From Nymphaea colorata (lineage: Eukaryota; Streptophyta; Magnoliopsida; Nymphaeales; Nymphaeaceae): 64,000 nt of DNA. A program made the position numbers and the translations under genes. The DNA lies in NCBI RefSeq assembly GCF_008831285.2, contig NC_045142.1, positions 19,529,354 to 19,593,353 on the forward strand, written 5' to 3'. Numbering within the stretch: the stretch's first letter is position 1; the number at the start of each line of letters is the position of its first letter. Under the pieces are notes generated by a model. That model saw nothing but the letters and a program-made list of their open reading frames with translations. It had not been told where the DNA came from and did no database searches. Positions 52,835-64,000 of the stretch are shown piece by piece.

Positions 52835-55702
52835 TGTAACGCTCGTTCTTTTATTTCAGGTTTGGATTGGAGCTAGTCCGGACCCGGACCCGAAGTCCAG
52901 GCGTGAAAGGGAGCCCGACGTTGGCTCTCTCTTCCTCTCCGTCTCTTCTCCCTTACCGCAGAACCTCCCTCTTCTTCGTTCTCTCATCTCTCACTGTTTC
53001 TTGCGACAGAGAAGCAGGCAGGACGACAGAGGTGGAGGGCGACGCTCGGGTAAGCCCTCTTGAATCCTCTTTGCTTTCATCTTTCTTTTTTCCTCTTCTT
53101 TCTCCTTCTCCCTCCTTCGCTGCATTCTCGACCCCCTGCCCACACCCTTTTCCCTCTCGCACGGCCTCCCCCTTGCCCAGCCTTCACTTTCTCGTGCTAT
53201 CTCCCCCTTCCGCCTCTCTCACCCCTTTTCACCCTCCCCGTCTGTCTCTCCTCTCTATTTGAACCCTCTCTGCCTACGCTCTCTCTCTCTTGCCACGCTT
53301 CCCCTCTCCTGCTCATGCAGTCTCTCTCTCCCTCACCCGAACACTGGGCTTCTCCTCTCTCACTGTCTCCCTCACGTGTGCAGCTTCACTCCCATCCTCT
53401 CGTGCCCTCTTTCTCCCATTTGACTTTAGCCTCCTCCCTCGCAACTACGGGAGGTCCTGCTCAAACGGCAGACCCTTCTTTTGACCTCTTTTTCACTAAA
53501 TCTCACCCTATTTACGATTATGTGATCGGATTTCAGCTTGGGGGACTGGTCTTCCCTCTCATAACAGCGACTTGTAGGCCTTGGTGGTGGCGGCATTGAA
53601 GGATTTTAGCCGCTTGGAGACCACTTGGACTCGTGAGGTGGCTGCCGGAAGCATCGCAGCAGTTTGAGCTCTTGAATTGGGGTGAGAAAGACCTAATCGA
53701 GCTTAGATTGTTGAGTAATATTTATTAGAGCATGTATAATTATTGTTTAAGCATGCTAGACTCATGATTTGATGTTTTGGATAGCTTTTTAGCGATGTTA
53801 TTTTGGGGGAAGTTTATAACTATTTGTGAGAAGAACAAGAATCCATGTGTATATCTATCTCTTTAACATGAGTTGTTGATTTTTGAAGCTATTTACTACA
53901 ACTTGCGGTTCATACTATTGCGACGGGCGTAATTTTTGGTTAGTTGGAGAAGAGCATGCAAGTTGGGGTATTGGGTAGGCACCTCAACTAAAGAAAGCTA
54001 TTGAGAAGTGTGTTAGTGATGGGTTGATCGAAACTTTGAGTTTAGATGTTTGGTCACAACCTCATAGGATTGGAAAGAGGCCTATTGGAGGGTTTTGTGA
54101 GTCGATACTACTCGTCGACACCCTTTTGAAGCAATGACATGCCTCAATGATTATATTTTTACACTTGTATGAATTGTATAGCGAAGCGAGTGTAGAACTT
54201 ACCTTTTCATTGTGGTTGCAGGTACACCGGGCACGTCCAGTAGACCTTGAGTGACTAGGTTGAAGCTTGAGGCATTTTGGATATCTTGGCGACGTGCGAC
54301 TGGTATGGTGGCATTCTAGGCAAATCCCGGCTTGGGGCCAACTAGACTGTGTGTGTTGAGGATCGTTGGATCCTATGACCATGATGTGATTGAATGATTG
54401 TATACATGAGAATTGAATGTTTATGTGATAAGTTTTGTTTTGAAAATTACTACGTAATTGCATGTGCATGCTAGAATTGATAACTGCTTAGGACAGATGA
54501 GATGAGTTATCGAGTCGAGTATCTCCTCAACCCCAACTGTGCATTAGAAAGCATCCTATAATGATAACTACATAAGACAACTACGAGCCAACCACGGATC
54601 GAGACTACTCTCTGTGGTTTGGCTAAGTTTTGAAAGATGTGATTGATGTGATAAGTGATGTGAATGTTGTAATGTATTCGTATGTTTTGCCTTGGGCATA
54701 ATACAAATGAATGGAATTGAAGGGTAGTTGTACTCGTATTGCTATGACGGGTAGCTAAGAATGTCAATTATATATGTAGCCTTCGTGTGGAGGCATTTAG
54801 AGGTATGGGGCACTCGTTGAATGAACCAACCTCATGAGCTAGCTGGTCATCTTGTGATTGTGTTTTCATAATGTTAAATAAGAAATAATAAGAGATGAGA
54901 GGCCAGTGGGTTGTAGCAATGTGTTTGGGAGACGTCCCGCTTTCGCTACTGGTCTCGCATGTTCGGAGCGTAGGCGGTGCAAGGCCCCAGGGTACTATTG
55001 TGTATTGTGCTTGGAGCGTTGGGCTCCCGCCTTCCCAACCTGGGTGTCATAGGGAAGGCTGAGTATCTCTCCTTGGAATTCACACATCCATGGATGAATG
55101 CTCTACCGCTGTAGCGTGAATGGATCCATATCGATTCGGGCCACCACGGGGGTTGTCTCCCGGCTGTAGAACGCCTGCGGTGTGCACGTGCCTGTGTAAC
55201 AGGAACTGTCAATTCACTAAAGTTAATGTAAATGATTAGAATGAGAATGATATGTTATGCAGAGTTGTATGTTATTTGTGATTAGATCATATCTGAGCTC
55301 TTACCTAGAGGTTTAGGGATTTTTCTGGTTTGTTACCATACTGCGAAGGCTAAGCCTTCAATTGTTTTTCTTTTTTAGGTTTTGGCGGACCAGGGGCAGC
55401 AGGTTGATTAGGTGGCTTCACTCACATCCTACTGGGAAGGTTTTGGGTCAAATGTCGTGCTAGCGTGTCTTGTTTTGGTTTTATTGGTGCCTGGTTTTTT
55501 GTTAGGCATCAATGTTGTGATTTTGGGGCATTTTTGGTCATGTGTACAGAGGAACTGAAATGCTTATATAATGGAAAGCTTGCCCCCATTGTTTTGAATT
55601 TCTTGGATCATCTCACTTTCAATTGTTGTGTCGTCGCACCTCAATGTTTTATGTTAAGAAAAAAAAAATTCTTTTGAGGGTCAAAAGGGTTGGGGTGTGA
55701 CA
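52835..55702. mobile_element. solo LTR, gypsy (Del/Tekay-like), 2868 bp
   Basis: It starts TGTAACGCTCG and ends GTTGGGGTGTGACA, giving TG...CA ends and a short inverted repeat. It is flanked by ATCAG (52830-52834) and GTCAG (55703-55707), a 5-bp target duplication with one change. The copia protease reads straight across once the insert and one repeat are ignored. No gag, RT or integrase is visible inside, so it is a solo LTR rather than a full element. LTRs of 2-4 kb are typical of the Del/Tekay chromovirus clade; that assignment is by length and end sequence only. A CT-rich part at 53050-53440 and ORFs there are noncoding by appearance. Confidence 0.8.
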
Positions 55703-55707
55703 GTCAG

Positions 55708-58700
55708 GGCCTTGAAGCTGTGGTGGTTGGCAAAAGATCCTCCCTACGCATTCATGGAATAGGTAATATTGTTTTACATACAAATAAACATCAGTTTCAG
55801 TTGAGAAATGTCCTTCATGTGCCCTCTATTAAGAAAAATCTCCTATATGTTGCGAAGTTTACTACCGACAAGGGTTGCTTCTTTGAATTTTTTCCACGTA
55901 AATTTACTGTCAAGCACATGCAGATTGGGAAGGTTCTATTTCAAGGAGAGAATAAACATAGTCTTTACCACTGGCCGGGAGGAAATCTGACAATCAAGAA
56001 CAGTAACACTGGTTCAGCTATATCGAAAGCTATGGTAGCATGCAAATCAGATTAGAATAACAACTGAGTCAGTTAGGAACTAGCGGGTCATACTTCAACA
56101 AATAAAAATGGTGGTCAAAATGTTGATGATCAGCATATAGATGGTGTTTCTCTTTACGCAAATAATAAAAATGTTGATCTTTGGTATCAGCATCTAGGGC
56201 ATTTAAATGTTCATGTTTTAGAAATAATGAAAAAACATGGTTTGATTCATCATGATTTATCTCATAATATGTTTTGTTCACTTTCCTCTATATGCAAAAT
56301 GCATCAACTCCCATTCCCTTATGCCAAATACCATGCCATCAGTCCTTTGAAATCATCCACGCTGACCTGTGGGGACTAGCTCTATATGAGTCGAAAGATG
56401 GATACTGATATTATCTACTATGGTTCATGATTATTCTCTCTACTTTTGAATGTTTGAATTAAAATCCAAATTTGAAGCTCAGGGATACTTAGAGAAATTT
56501 AAGTTATATTTTGAAAACCAATTTGACTTTAAAATTAAAACCTTTCACTCAGATGCCCGGCGGTGAGTTTACTAGCATGAGTTTTTCTAATTTTCTTGTT
56601 GCAAATGGAATACAGAGGTGGCTTTCGTGTCCTCACACACCACAACAAAATGGTGTCGTGGAGCGAAAACACTGACACCATGTGAAAACTAGTGCATGCT
56701 GGTTCAAGCTTCACTGCCTCCAAATTTTTGGGTCAATGCTTTTTAGTCAGTAGTGCATATTATAAAAAGGATGCCAAGCAAAACATTAAAGGACAAGACC
56801 CCTTATGAATTACTTTATAAAACTCCTCCATGTCATAACCATATTAGAGTGTTTGGGTGTACTTGCCACCCCTTGCTCGTTTCCTACAGGAAAATAAAAT
56901 GCAACCAAAGTCGAGGCCATGTGTATTTATTGGCTATGGACATCAACATAAAGGATACAAAAAAACTTACATTTCTAGATATTTGTCATGAGAACAGTTT
57001 TCTCTTTCAAGGATCGAGAGCTCCTCTCACTGAGCAAGAAATATCAGCCTCTATTCAAAAACAGACATCATCGATGGATTCTAAAATAAGAGACAATCAG
57101 CCTCAAAAGGTATTGCCTTATATAGTTTCAAATTGTGAGACATGCTGCAGTCAGCTCACCATAGATCAACAAAATAACCGCAGGGAAGAAAACCAAAATA
57201 GTCGTTACATTGCTCCATCTAGCCCTGAACCATCTCTCATGCATGAATATGCTTAACTAGATGCTGCCAGTCAACAGCTGGTCATTGACATTATCCCTCA
57301 GGCTAGAGATCAATGTCAGCATACTCACACTATGGTGACAAGATCAATGGATGGCACTAGAATTCCAAAAGTATATTATGCCGACAAAGAATTAGACGAA
57401 CATGAGCATGGAAATCACCTTGAAGTTCTTGATCACCCAAAATGGTTTCAAGACATGACTGAAGAAATCAATGCTCTTCATAAAAATAAAACAGTCTCTG
57501 GTGCCTACAAAGAATGAAAATAATCTTGTTGAGAGCAAATGACTTTTCAAAATAAAACATAATCCAGATGGCTCAATAGCATGACATAAAGCTCGCCTCA
57601 TAGAAAAAAGGTGCAATAAAAAAGGAGTGGACTATCAGGAGATTTTCAGTCCTGTAGTCAAACCTACAATAGTGAGAATGGTTTTAGCTATTGTTATCTC
57701 AAAAGGATGGATTGTGAGGCAATTAGACGTTAATAATGTCTTTCTCCATGGAATGCTTAGGGAAACCGTGTACATTGCCAGATTCGTCTCTCTTCATTAA
57801 GCAAACGGAAGGTAAAGTAATTTATATTCTATTACATGTGGATGATATTACTATCACAGGTAGTATGCCATCAGAAATTCAGATGTTGGTTTCTTATTTC
57901 GGGACAAAATTCTCTACTAAAGATTTAGAAAAATTGTGTCTGGTTCTTGGAATTTAAGCTTCATGGAGAGCAGGTGATCTTTATTATGCCAAAGAAAATA
58001 TATATTGGATCTCTTATCTAAGACATGTATGGGAAATCGTAGAGTTGTAGACATTCCAACTGTTGCCAACATAATTATTTCTAAATATGCTGGCGATAAA
58101 TTTGATAATGGAGCTCTTTATGGAAGTATAGTAGGAGGTCTTCAATATGCAACATTCACTGGACCTGACATCACGTATGTTGTTAATAAAGCATGTCAGT
58201 TTATGCATGAACCTTCTCAAGAGCATTGGAATTATGTCAAGAGAATTCTAAAATATTTACAAGGCACTGTCAATTTGGGACTTCATTTCTCTAAATCTTT
58301 GAACCTTAATCTATCTGTCTACTCAAATGCAGATTGGGCTGGATGCCCAGATGACCGGCGGTTGACCAGTGGTTATGTCACACTTTTGGGCAGCAATATT
58401 ATCTCTAGGTCTTCGTGCAAACAACAAACTATAGCTCAATCTTGAACGGAAGCTGAATATAAAGCCCTCGCAGGAGCTACTTCTGAACTTATATGGCTGA
58501 AAATCCTATCAAAGGAACTAGGACTAAAAGAGTTGGAAACACCAATCTTATGGTGTGATAACTTAGGAGCTACCTATCTAGTTAAGAATCTTGCCTTCAT
58601 GTCAAGACAAACCATGTCGAAATCGATTATCATTTATTTAGAGAAAGAGTTGCCAAAAGGGAGCTGGAAATCAAATTTGTTGATTCAAACAGTTGACTTG

Positions 58701-58740
58701 CCGACATATTCACTAAGGCTTTCCCTGGCCCAAAATTCAA
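55708..58740 (+). pseudogene. copia pol pseudogene (integrase, RT, RNase H)
   Basis: GAG-pre-integrase follows the junction (LRNVLHVPSIKKNLLYVAKF near 55800; LWYQHLGHLNVHVLEIM near 56180 with its HHCC histidines). The integrase part (56340-56900) has several stops and ends with RMPSKTLKDKTPYELLYKTP. RT has lost a segment: LHGMLRETVYI near 57745 is followed almost at once by DSSLFIKQTEGK, so the usual LYGLKQAPRAW region is missing, while the catalytic block reads HVDDI instead of YVDDI. RNase H follows (GSIVGGLQYATFTGPDITYV near 58125; NADWAGCPDDRRLTSGYV near 58328). It is non-functional. Confidence 0.88.
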
Positions 58741-58773
58741 GTATTTTCGAAACAATCTCAATCTCATGGAGAT

Positions 58774-58788
58774 TGGCTTGAGGGAGCA
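58774..58788 (+). other. polypurine tract of the third copia element
   Basis: TGGCTTGAGGGAGCA lies directly before the 3' LTR, where plus-strand synthesis would be primed. Confidence 0.75.
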
Positions 58789-59084
58789 TGTTGAGGATGA
58801 AGATAACGCCACCAGCCAGCTGCAAGAAATCTCCGATGCTACAATTGTAAAATCCACAAAATAAGGAAATTACTGACCATCAAATTGGAAAGATTTGTAT
58901 AACAAAACCTATCCCTAAATGAAAGATCCTTTGTAATTTTTCTATGCATAGTGGAACATCTGCTCTCGTTAGAAGATGAATAAGAGCTAGAGAGTCAAGG
59001 ACTCAAGTGGACGCAGGTCTGTAAGACCCAACCACTATAATCTTGAGTGTTCTTCCTTCTGCTTTCTTCCTTAAAAGTTTTATA
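58789..59084 (+). repeat. 3' LTR of the third copia element
   Basis: It is 296 bp, bounded on the left by the purine tract and on the right by the target duplication ATGCT. Confidence 0.93.
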
Positions 59085-59325
59085 ATGCTCTTTCTTGGGG
59101 TGCATGAACATTGTACTCCTGTCGCTACTGGTGTTTAAAAACAGCAAGCAACAACTTTCACAATGTTGTATACAAGTTGCTTCAATTACTGAGGATCGAG
59201 TACAATACTTAATTGTTCAACCAGCTCGATATCAGGATTCACTTGTTGAATATTTGAACCTCCAAGATTCTCATGGTTTGCATTCAAAGTGGCCCATAGT
59301 CACAAATATTTTCATTCTTTAAAAA

Positions 59326-59620
59326 GTGAGCTTCAGCCGGATATAATACGGTGAGTTTGAAAAAAATGCAAATATGTTAAATTAAAAAATCAAAATCTTA
59401 AAAATTTGAAAAAATAAAATAAATGAGAAATTAATAAGACAACATCAAAAGATAAGTAGATAAGCAATGAAAAATTTAAAAAATGGAAACAAAACAATTT
59501 GACATTAAAAAAACCTAAAATAAAAAATGTGAAAAAATAAGTTTCATTCGTGTTTTTCTGCCATTTTATTCAGTTGACTTATTTTTCACGTTTTTAACGC
59601 TTAAAAAAATTTGTGGGTAT
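59326..59620. repeat. AT-rich dispersed repeat, copy C
   Basis: Begins GGATATAATACGGTGAGTTT and shares AAATAAAATAAATGAGAAA and AATAAGTAGAT with copy B in RPL10 intron 1. It ends with CCATTTTATTCAGTTGACTT, matching the end of copy A. Confidence 0.6.
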
Positions 59621-61660
59621 GGTTTAAATTAATTTTGCTGCCCATTAAGCCACAAAGTTGTTCTTGGCAACCACTTGATCAATGGATTGTAAGAGATACA
59701 TGAAATACACATCTCATGTAAGAATACCAGAAGTTTGGCAGAACGACAGCCAGCAATTTTAGTGCTAGCAAGCACTTAGACCAATGGAAGAAAAGTTGAA
59801 GACGGGCCAACCAACCATTTAAAGTCCAGCTGTCTGTGTCGTTGTTGAAACAATTACCTCTTTTAATGGAGAGGGATCGGTAAAGTTGCTTGCACCTGTA
59901 AAATCATGTCCCCTTCTAGATTGTTACTTGAAAGTAAAGCCTTTAAGCTGCCCTTTCTCACACATCAAGAACCAACTTTTCTGTCATTCTTACTACCATG
60001 TAAAGTCTGTGAGACGGTGACTGAACCATCGGTGGTCAGCCGATGAGCTTCTTTCTCATCGGATGGAGATGTCGCGCAATTGCGAAGCTTGCTGTTAGGG
60101 GTTCTGTCAACGATTGAACTTTACAGCAGAGGTGCAGCCAATAATCTTGAGTACATTAGCAATTTCTTTTCCTTAGTTTCTTGATGTTTCTTCTTTGATG
60201 GTAAGGCAGCACATCATATGTTTCCTTGTGAGATATACTCGTGATTTGCATCACCTTTAGGGGTCGTGAAATATGAATCCATAACATACATCATACAATC
60301 AAATCCAGGTGATAAGTTTTCCATGATTCCTATTCTGTCCAAAGAGAACTGGGTCAGCAGATAAGTTGTCAAATTGTGAGAAGTATCTTCACAATTGAAA
60401 ATTTGATAGTTATATATTTAGTGCCCTATGGGAAAGAATTTCTGGTTCCGCCATTGCTCGCATGCCCCAAGTATAGGAACGAACATCTCCTAGAGTCTCT
60501 CTCTACTTCTCCATTGTCTCTCTCTTCCTCCTGTGCCACCATAGTTTTTTTTTTTTTGGCTGAGATCTCTATCTTCTCTCTATTCTGCTATTCAGAGAAG
60601 CATGCTCCTCATCAAGCTTCACCCCTATCTGCAACTCTTATCCTTTGCATCTCTCAGGCTGATGCCTGGTTCTTGCAAGGACAACTTGCAAAGGTTACTA
60701 TTCATATCTATTTGTATCTTTTTTCCAAGGTGTCAGTGTCGGCCTTAACACTTCTTGGGGACCTCTCTGGCATAGGGATACTGTCAACAGACCAGATTCA
60801 AATTAGATGTTTAACTGAACATCTGACATGGACCAAAGCCAAAAAAAAAACTAAACATCTGACTAAGAAATCAAAGCATGATCTTCTCATTTAGGAAATA
60901 ACATTTAATCGGATTCAAATTTCAGATTGGGCATTGAACAGGCAACCCATCTTGGTTTAGATTCGGGTTCAGTTTCAAACAAATTGGATATCTAGTATTC
61001 ATACATCTTGAAAGTCAATATTAACATATCATAAGGTTGATCTTGACTGACGTTTTCTTATCGTGACAGTAAAAACATGTTTAAAAAAAAAAAAAAAAAA
61101 ATCGTGCAAGGGTGTGGTCGTGTCAGTAGATTTGTGGTCTCCTACCATTATCTTTTAATTTTCACGGGAGACCATGGAGGCCATACTCTCAAGTTGATAA
61201 TGCTGTCTCGTATTATGATTTGCATGTAGGCGTATGTCTATATATACTTTGTTATGTCCCCAGCATGCACTGACGGAAAATATTAGAAGACCTTAATGAA
61301 GGAAAATTAAGGGGCTGGTGTGGGCAACTGCCCACACCAGTCTTTATGTGGCTCCGCCACCGCCAGCATGCCAAAAAAATGTATGTGGGGGGCATGCATG
61401 AGACATTGATTGTTGAGACTAATCATGAAGCATATGTGATCTTGTTTATTCATGTGCATGTTATCATGTCCTACCAGGCATGCTCTTTTTGCATTATTCT
61501 GGGTCCTATTAGAATCTCAAATTGGTGATCATGTTCCTCCAAGTCATGATGTTTTTGTCGTTAATCTTTACTCAATCGTGCCTGCTCTTCTACCGTGTTG
61601 CAATGCATGCATGGGACCATGGCCCAGCATGCTACTTAATTAATTAATCATGTGACCAAG
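59621..61660. other. gene-free stretch
   Basis: Contains an open frame at 60376-60894 with no ATG at all and no recognised domain, a 19-base A run near 61083, and a small hairpin CCGATGAG..CTCATCGG at 60040-60062. A MITE-like GTGGGCAACTGCCCAC..GGCTCCGCC end lies near 61318-61365. Confidence 0.5.
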
Positions 61661-61774
61661 GTCAAGGGCGGAGCCAGGATTTCATCTTTGGGGGGCCGAA
61701 AGATCATCTGACATGACACTTACCAAAATCTGGTATTGGCCATTCTGATCTTGCACATATGATGTGATCGATCG

Positions 61775-61962
61775 CAGGGGCAGAGCCAGGGTAGGCCGCA
61801 AGGGCCTTGGATCTTCCTCAAAGAAAAAAAAAATTAAATGTAAATTTTAAAAAAATTTGTTTATCTTATATAAAAATTTTGAAAAATGATGTTTCGGCCC
61901 ATGTCAAAATTTAGAAACTTTAATTTGGGCCCTTTCATAAAAAATTTCTAGCTACACCCCTA
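61775..61962 (+). mobile_element. hAT-like MITE, 188 bp
   Basis: Starts CAGGGGCAGAGCCAGGG and ends CTAGCTACACCCCTA. Flanks are ATCGATCG (61767-61774) and ATCGACCG (61963-61970), an 8-bp duplication with one mismatch. The interior aligns with the copy at 44392-44578 (TATATAAAAATTTTGAAAAA, TTTCTAGCT). Confidence 0.8.
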
Positions 61963-62006
61963 ATCGACCGTAATCTCGTAATGTCCATTCGTAATGTCCA
62001 TTCATG

Positions 62007-62158
62007 CAACGGCAGAGCCAAGTGGGTATCTCAAATTTTCGAAAAAAAAGAAAGTAATTTTACAAAATTTTCATTTAATCATTATAAAACTTTGAAAAAT
62101 TATAGTTCTGCCTCTATTCAAATTTTAAAAATTTTTAAAAGTGTAGTTCGCCCCCCTT
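62007..62158 (+). mobile_element. diverged copy of the hAT-like MITE
   Basis: Begins CAACGGCAGAGCCAAG, has AAAACTTTGAAAAATTATAG inside, and ends TTCGCCCCCCTTA. It is shorter than the other copies and no clean target duplication remains. Confidence 0.5.
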
Positions 62159-62339
62159 AATGCAGGCACCTTACTCTCCGTAACTATCTATGTAACTATG
62201 TTTTTCAATGTACTATATGCTATGTAGGCACAAAACCATGCATGCCTGGGGGCCTACCATGATCTATCTGATGCTGGTCTTGTTCACTCATTATCATGAT
62301 ACATGTGCATGTATCATAAACATCATTTAGCCCATGCAT

Positions 62340-62528
62340 CGAGGGATGGAGCCGTGGAGGCAGAAAGTGTTGGCCGAGGGGCAATAATTCAAAAAGAATT
62401 AGAGCCCTCAACAATGCATAGAAAAGTAAATGACTAAAGGGCACTCGCATATAAAACACACAAATAAGTGGTCTTTTCTGAGATTGTGTGGGCAACTGCC
62501 CGCACATGCCTACACTTGGCTCCGCCCC
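62340..62528. mobile_element. MITE with GGAGCC/GGCTCC ends
   Basis: The left end GAGGGATGGAGCCGTGG pairs with the right end CTTGGCTCCGCCCCT over 189 bases. Near the right end, GTGTGGGCAACTGCCCGCAC is shared with the fragment at 61318. No target duplication is clear. Confidence 0.5.
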
Positions 62529-64000
62529 TACCTACTAGCTAGGCTCCAGCTTTTACAGACCATGGGACCTATGGAGATCTCATTTTGGCTCTTCCCATGC
62601 ATGCTTAGCATGACCTATGTTTGTTCATGTATGCCCTGCTACATCCTCCTTTGATCAGCATCCATGCATTAGGGTAGGGGCCTACCATGGTTCTCAAGTT
62701 GGTTCATAACTCATGAATGATCATGGCCATGATATCACATCATGATGCATACGTGACCTGTGTTTATTCCTTTATATGCTCTTTTCTGCATGCATGTGCA
62801 AGTGCATGGGCCCGGGCATCAGCGTGTCGTGGTCATGAGCTAGTCGCTAGGGACGGCCATGCACGTGAAGTTCTTGGTCGGGTCCGTCAAAGTAGGGCAA
62901 GCTGTGCAATAATGTATCCAATTGAATGGTTGGTGGATTTCATCCACAAACTGGGTTCGTATATGGGGTCCAAACTTGGCGTTTGCATGATAAGTATATG
63001 GATGTGAATGTTGCAGCTAGATTGATGTTACTGCTTTTCCAATGGATGCATATCTGTTGGCGACACGGAATGCCATGGTTGTTTGCCATTCTCACTCACT
63101 GCCTAATAAATGGGATCTCAAGAGAATGAACATTGATGCGTCCTATTCGCTTCTTCTTTGAAATCAACGTTGCTTCTTTTTTTTATTATGAATAAAATTA
63201 TAGTGCTTTCTTTCTCAGTGTACATATATTATACCTAATTATAAGAAGACATAAGGGAATATGTGGCTCATATTCACTATTCTTGCATTGTTTCGAGATA
63301 TTAATGGTGGCTGCTCCTCTGACTGGCCCTAGCCCAAAGGAGTGTGTTCAAAGAAACAAACGTACGAGTTTTAGTGAGTTTACAAAATGATCATGTAATT
63401 CTGAAAGACATCCAGTCCAAATCAGTGGTTGCGTACGTATGACGAATATATGTGAGATTACAAGAAATAAAAAAAGTGTGTGTGTGTGAGAGAGTCAAAT
63501 TTGTTTGCCAAATACATGTGAGATTACAAGAAAAGAAGTGTCACTAAAATCGGGCCATATCCGCTTGCACGCATTTATAAAGCCTTAGATAACGCTGTTC
63601 GGTATCACCTCCTCCGTCCAAACGGGTATTGGAATTTTTTTGGCAACTTTGAGTCTGTTTTTGGAATTAAATCAACCAATGGCCACCATAGGAGAAAAAT
63701 ATCTTTTAAAGAAAGCCGTGGCAGCAGCCCACAGATAAAGATGCAAACGCCCGGAATTCAGATCTCGAGGGCATCCGTCCTTCAGCCAATCACGTCCCGC
63801 AACGCGTTCAGTGGGTCCCATCTTCCTCCTCATCCTTGGGGCCCACCTTCGGAAGACCTTGCTTTTGCAAATCCGACGTGTCAAGGAGTGACGTGGCCGA
63901 AGAGCGGCCAAGCCTTCGACCTCCGTGGTCTTCGGGTCGTCCCTGTCCACAAGCACAGGAGGACCAATGGGAATTTTAAAATAAATAAGAAAATATCAAA
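62529..64000. other. gene-free stretch, possibly a promoter at the right edge
   Basis: Repeated CATGCATG-type motifs occur at 62590-62830. From about 63700 the sequence becomes GC-richer, with several ACGT boxes, which could be the upstream region of a gene beyond the window. ORFs here have no recognised relatives. Confidence 0.4.
63875..63897. promoter_or_regulatory. paired ACGT boxes (ABRE/G-box-like)
   Basis: GACGTGTC (63875-63882) and GACGTGGC (63890-63897) lie 15 bases apart. Paired ACGTGKC motifs are the classic binding sites of bZIP factors in abscisic acid and stress-responsive promoters. The target gene, if any, is outside the window. Confidence 0.35.

Larger units (their letters stand above)
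51540..59089 (+). mobile_element. Ty1/copia retrotransposon with nested solo LTR, exact TSD
   Basis: The element proper is 51545-59084, flanked by the exact 5-bp duplication ATGCT (51540-51544 and 59085-59089). LTRs of 289 and 296 bp, both starting TGTTGAGGATGAAG and ending GTTTTATA, flank a primer binding site, gag, pol and a purine tract. A 2.87-kb solo LTR interrupts it between protease and GAG-pre-integrase. Without that, the element is about 4.67 kb, normal for copia. Coding parts have stops, frameshifts and an internal RT deletion. Confidence 0.95.

Noticed and set aside
52867-53599. Overlapping plus-strand ORFs of 131 and 179 codons
   Set aside because: They lie in the CT-rich part of the solo LTR, overlap in different frames, and are low-complexity Ser/Pro/Leu-rich sequence with no domain.
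60376-60894. Plus-strand open frame of 172 codons
   Set aside because: It begins at GTG and contains no ATG; no domain recognised; part is CT-rich low complexity. It would only matter as an internal exon, and there is no neighbouring exon evidence.

Overview
The window looks like nuclear DNA of a flowering plant. It is AT-rich, has a ribosomal protein gene and two other genes with 2.8-3.6 kb GT-AG introns, a plant class IIIB-type acid phosphatase, and abundant Ty1/copia, LTR, MITE and SINE-like repeats with many (TA)n, (CT)n and (CA)n microsatellites. I see no operons, CRISPR arrays, phage or bacterial features. The species cannot be named from the sequence.

Three multi-exon protein-coding genes could be assembled with consistent splice phases. 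RPL10 (uL16, 60S ribosome) is on the minus strand at 6212-12348 with 5 exons and 222 aa. A predicted mitochondrial membrane protein resembling the Coa1/Tim21 fold is on the plus strand at 15380-21384 with 3 exons and 421 aa. A secreted HAD-type plant acid phosphatase (VSP-like) is on the minus strand at 25245-29465 with 3 exons and 248 aa. A possible terminal exon of an unrecognised gene lies at 3442-3636. These genes do not form a pathway; they are ordinary plant genes separated by repeats.

The left edge (1-2477) is a decayed minus-strand copia element cut by the window. From 29.6 to 46.5 kb there is a long stretch without a recognisable gene, carrying MITEs, tRNA-derived SINE-like sequences, a candidate solo copia LTR (35451-35746, near-matching 5-bp target duplication), short tandem duplications and CACTA-like ends. 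From 46.5 to 59.1 kb lie two copia elements head-to-head: one minus (46515-51344) and one plus (51545-59084, exact 5-bp duplication ATGCT). The second is itself interrupted by a 2.87-kb solo LTR of gypsy type (52835-55702). From 59.1 to 64 kb there is repeat-rich DNA with a cluster of hAT-like MITEs and, at the right edge, two closely spaced ACGT boxes.

I found no convincing previously undescribed multi-gene system. The observations most worth checking are a perfect 46-bp palindrome downstream of RPL10, two in-frame tandem duplications (111 bp and 69 bp), the nested solo LTR with its datable junctions, loss of the same protease aspartate in two copia copies, an unclassified AT-rich dispersed repeat (two copies in the first RPL10 intron), and the unusual density of two-copy tandem duplications.
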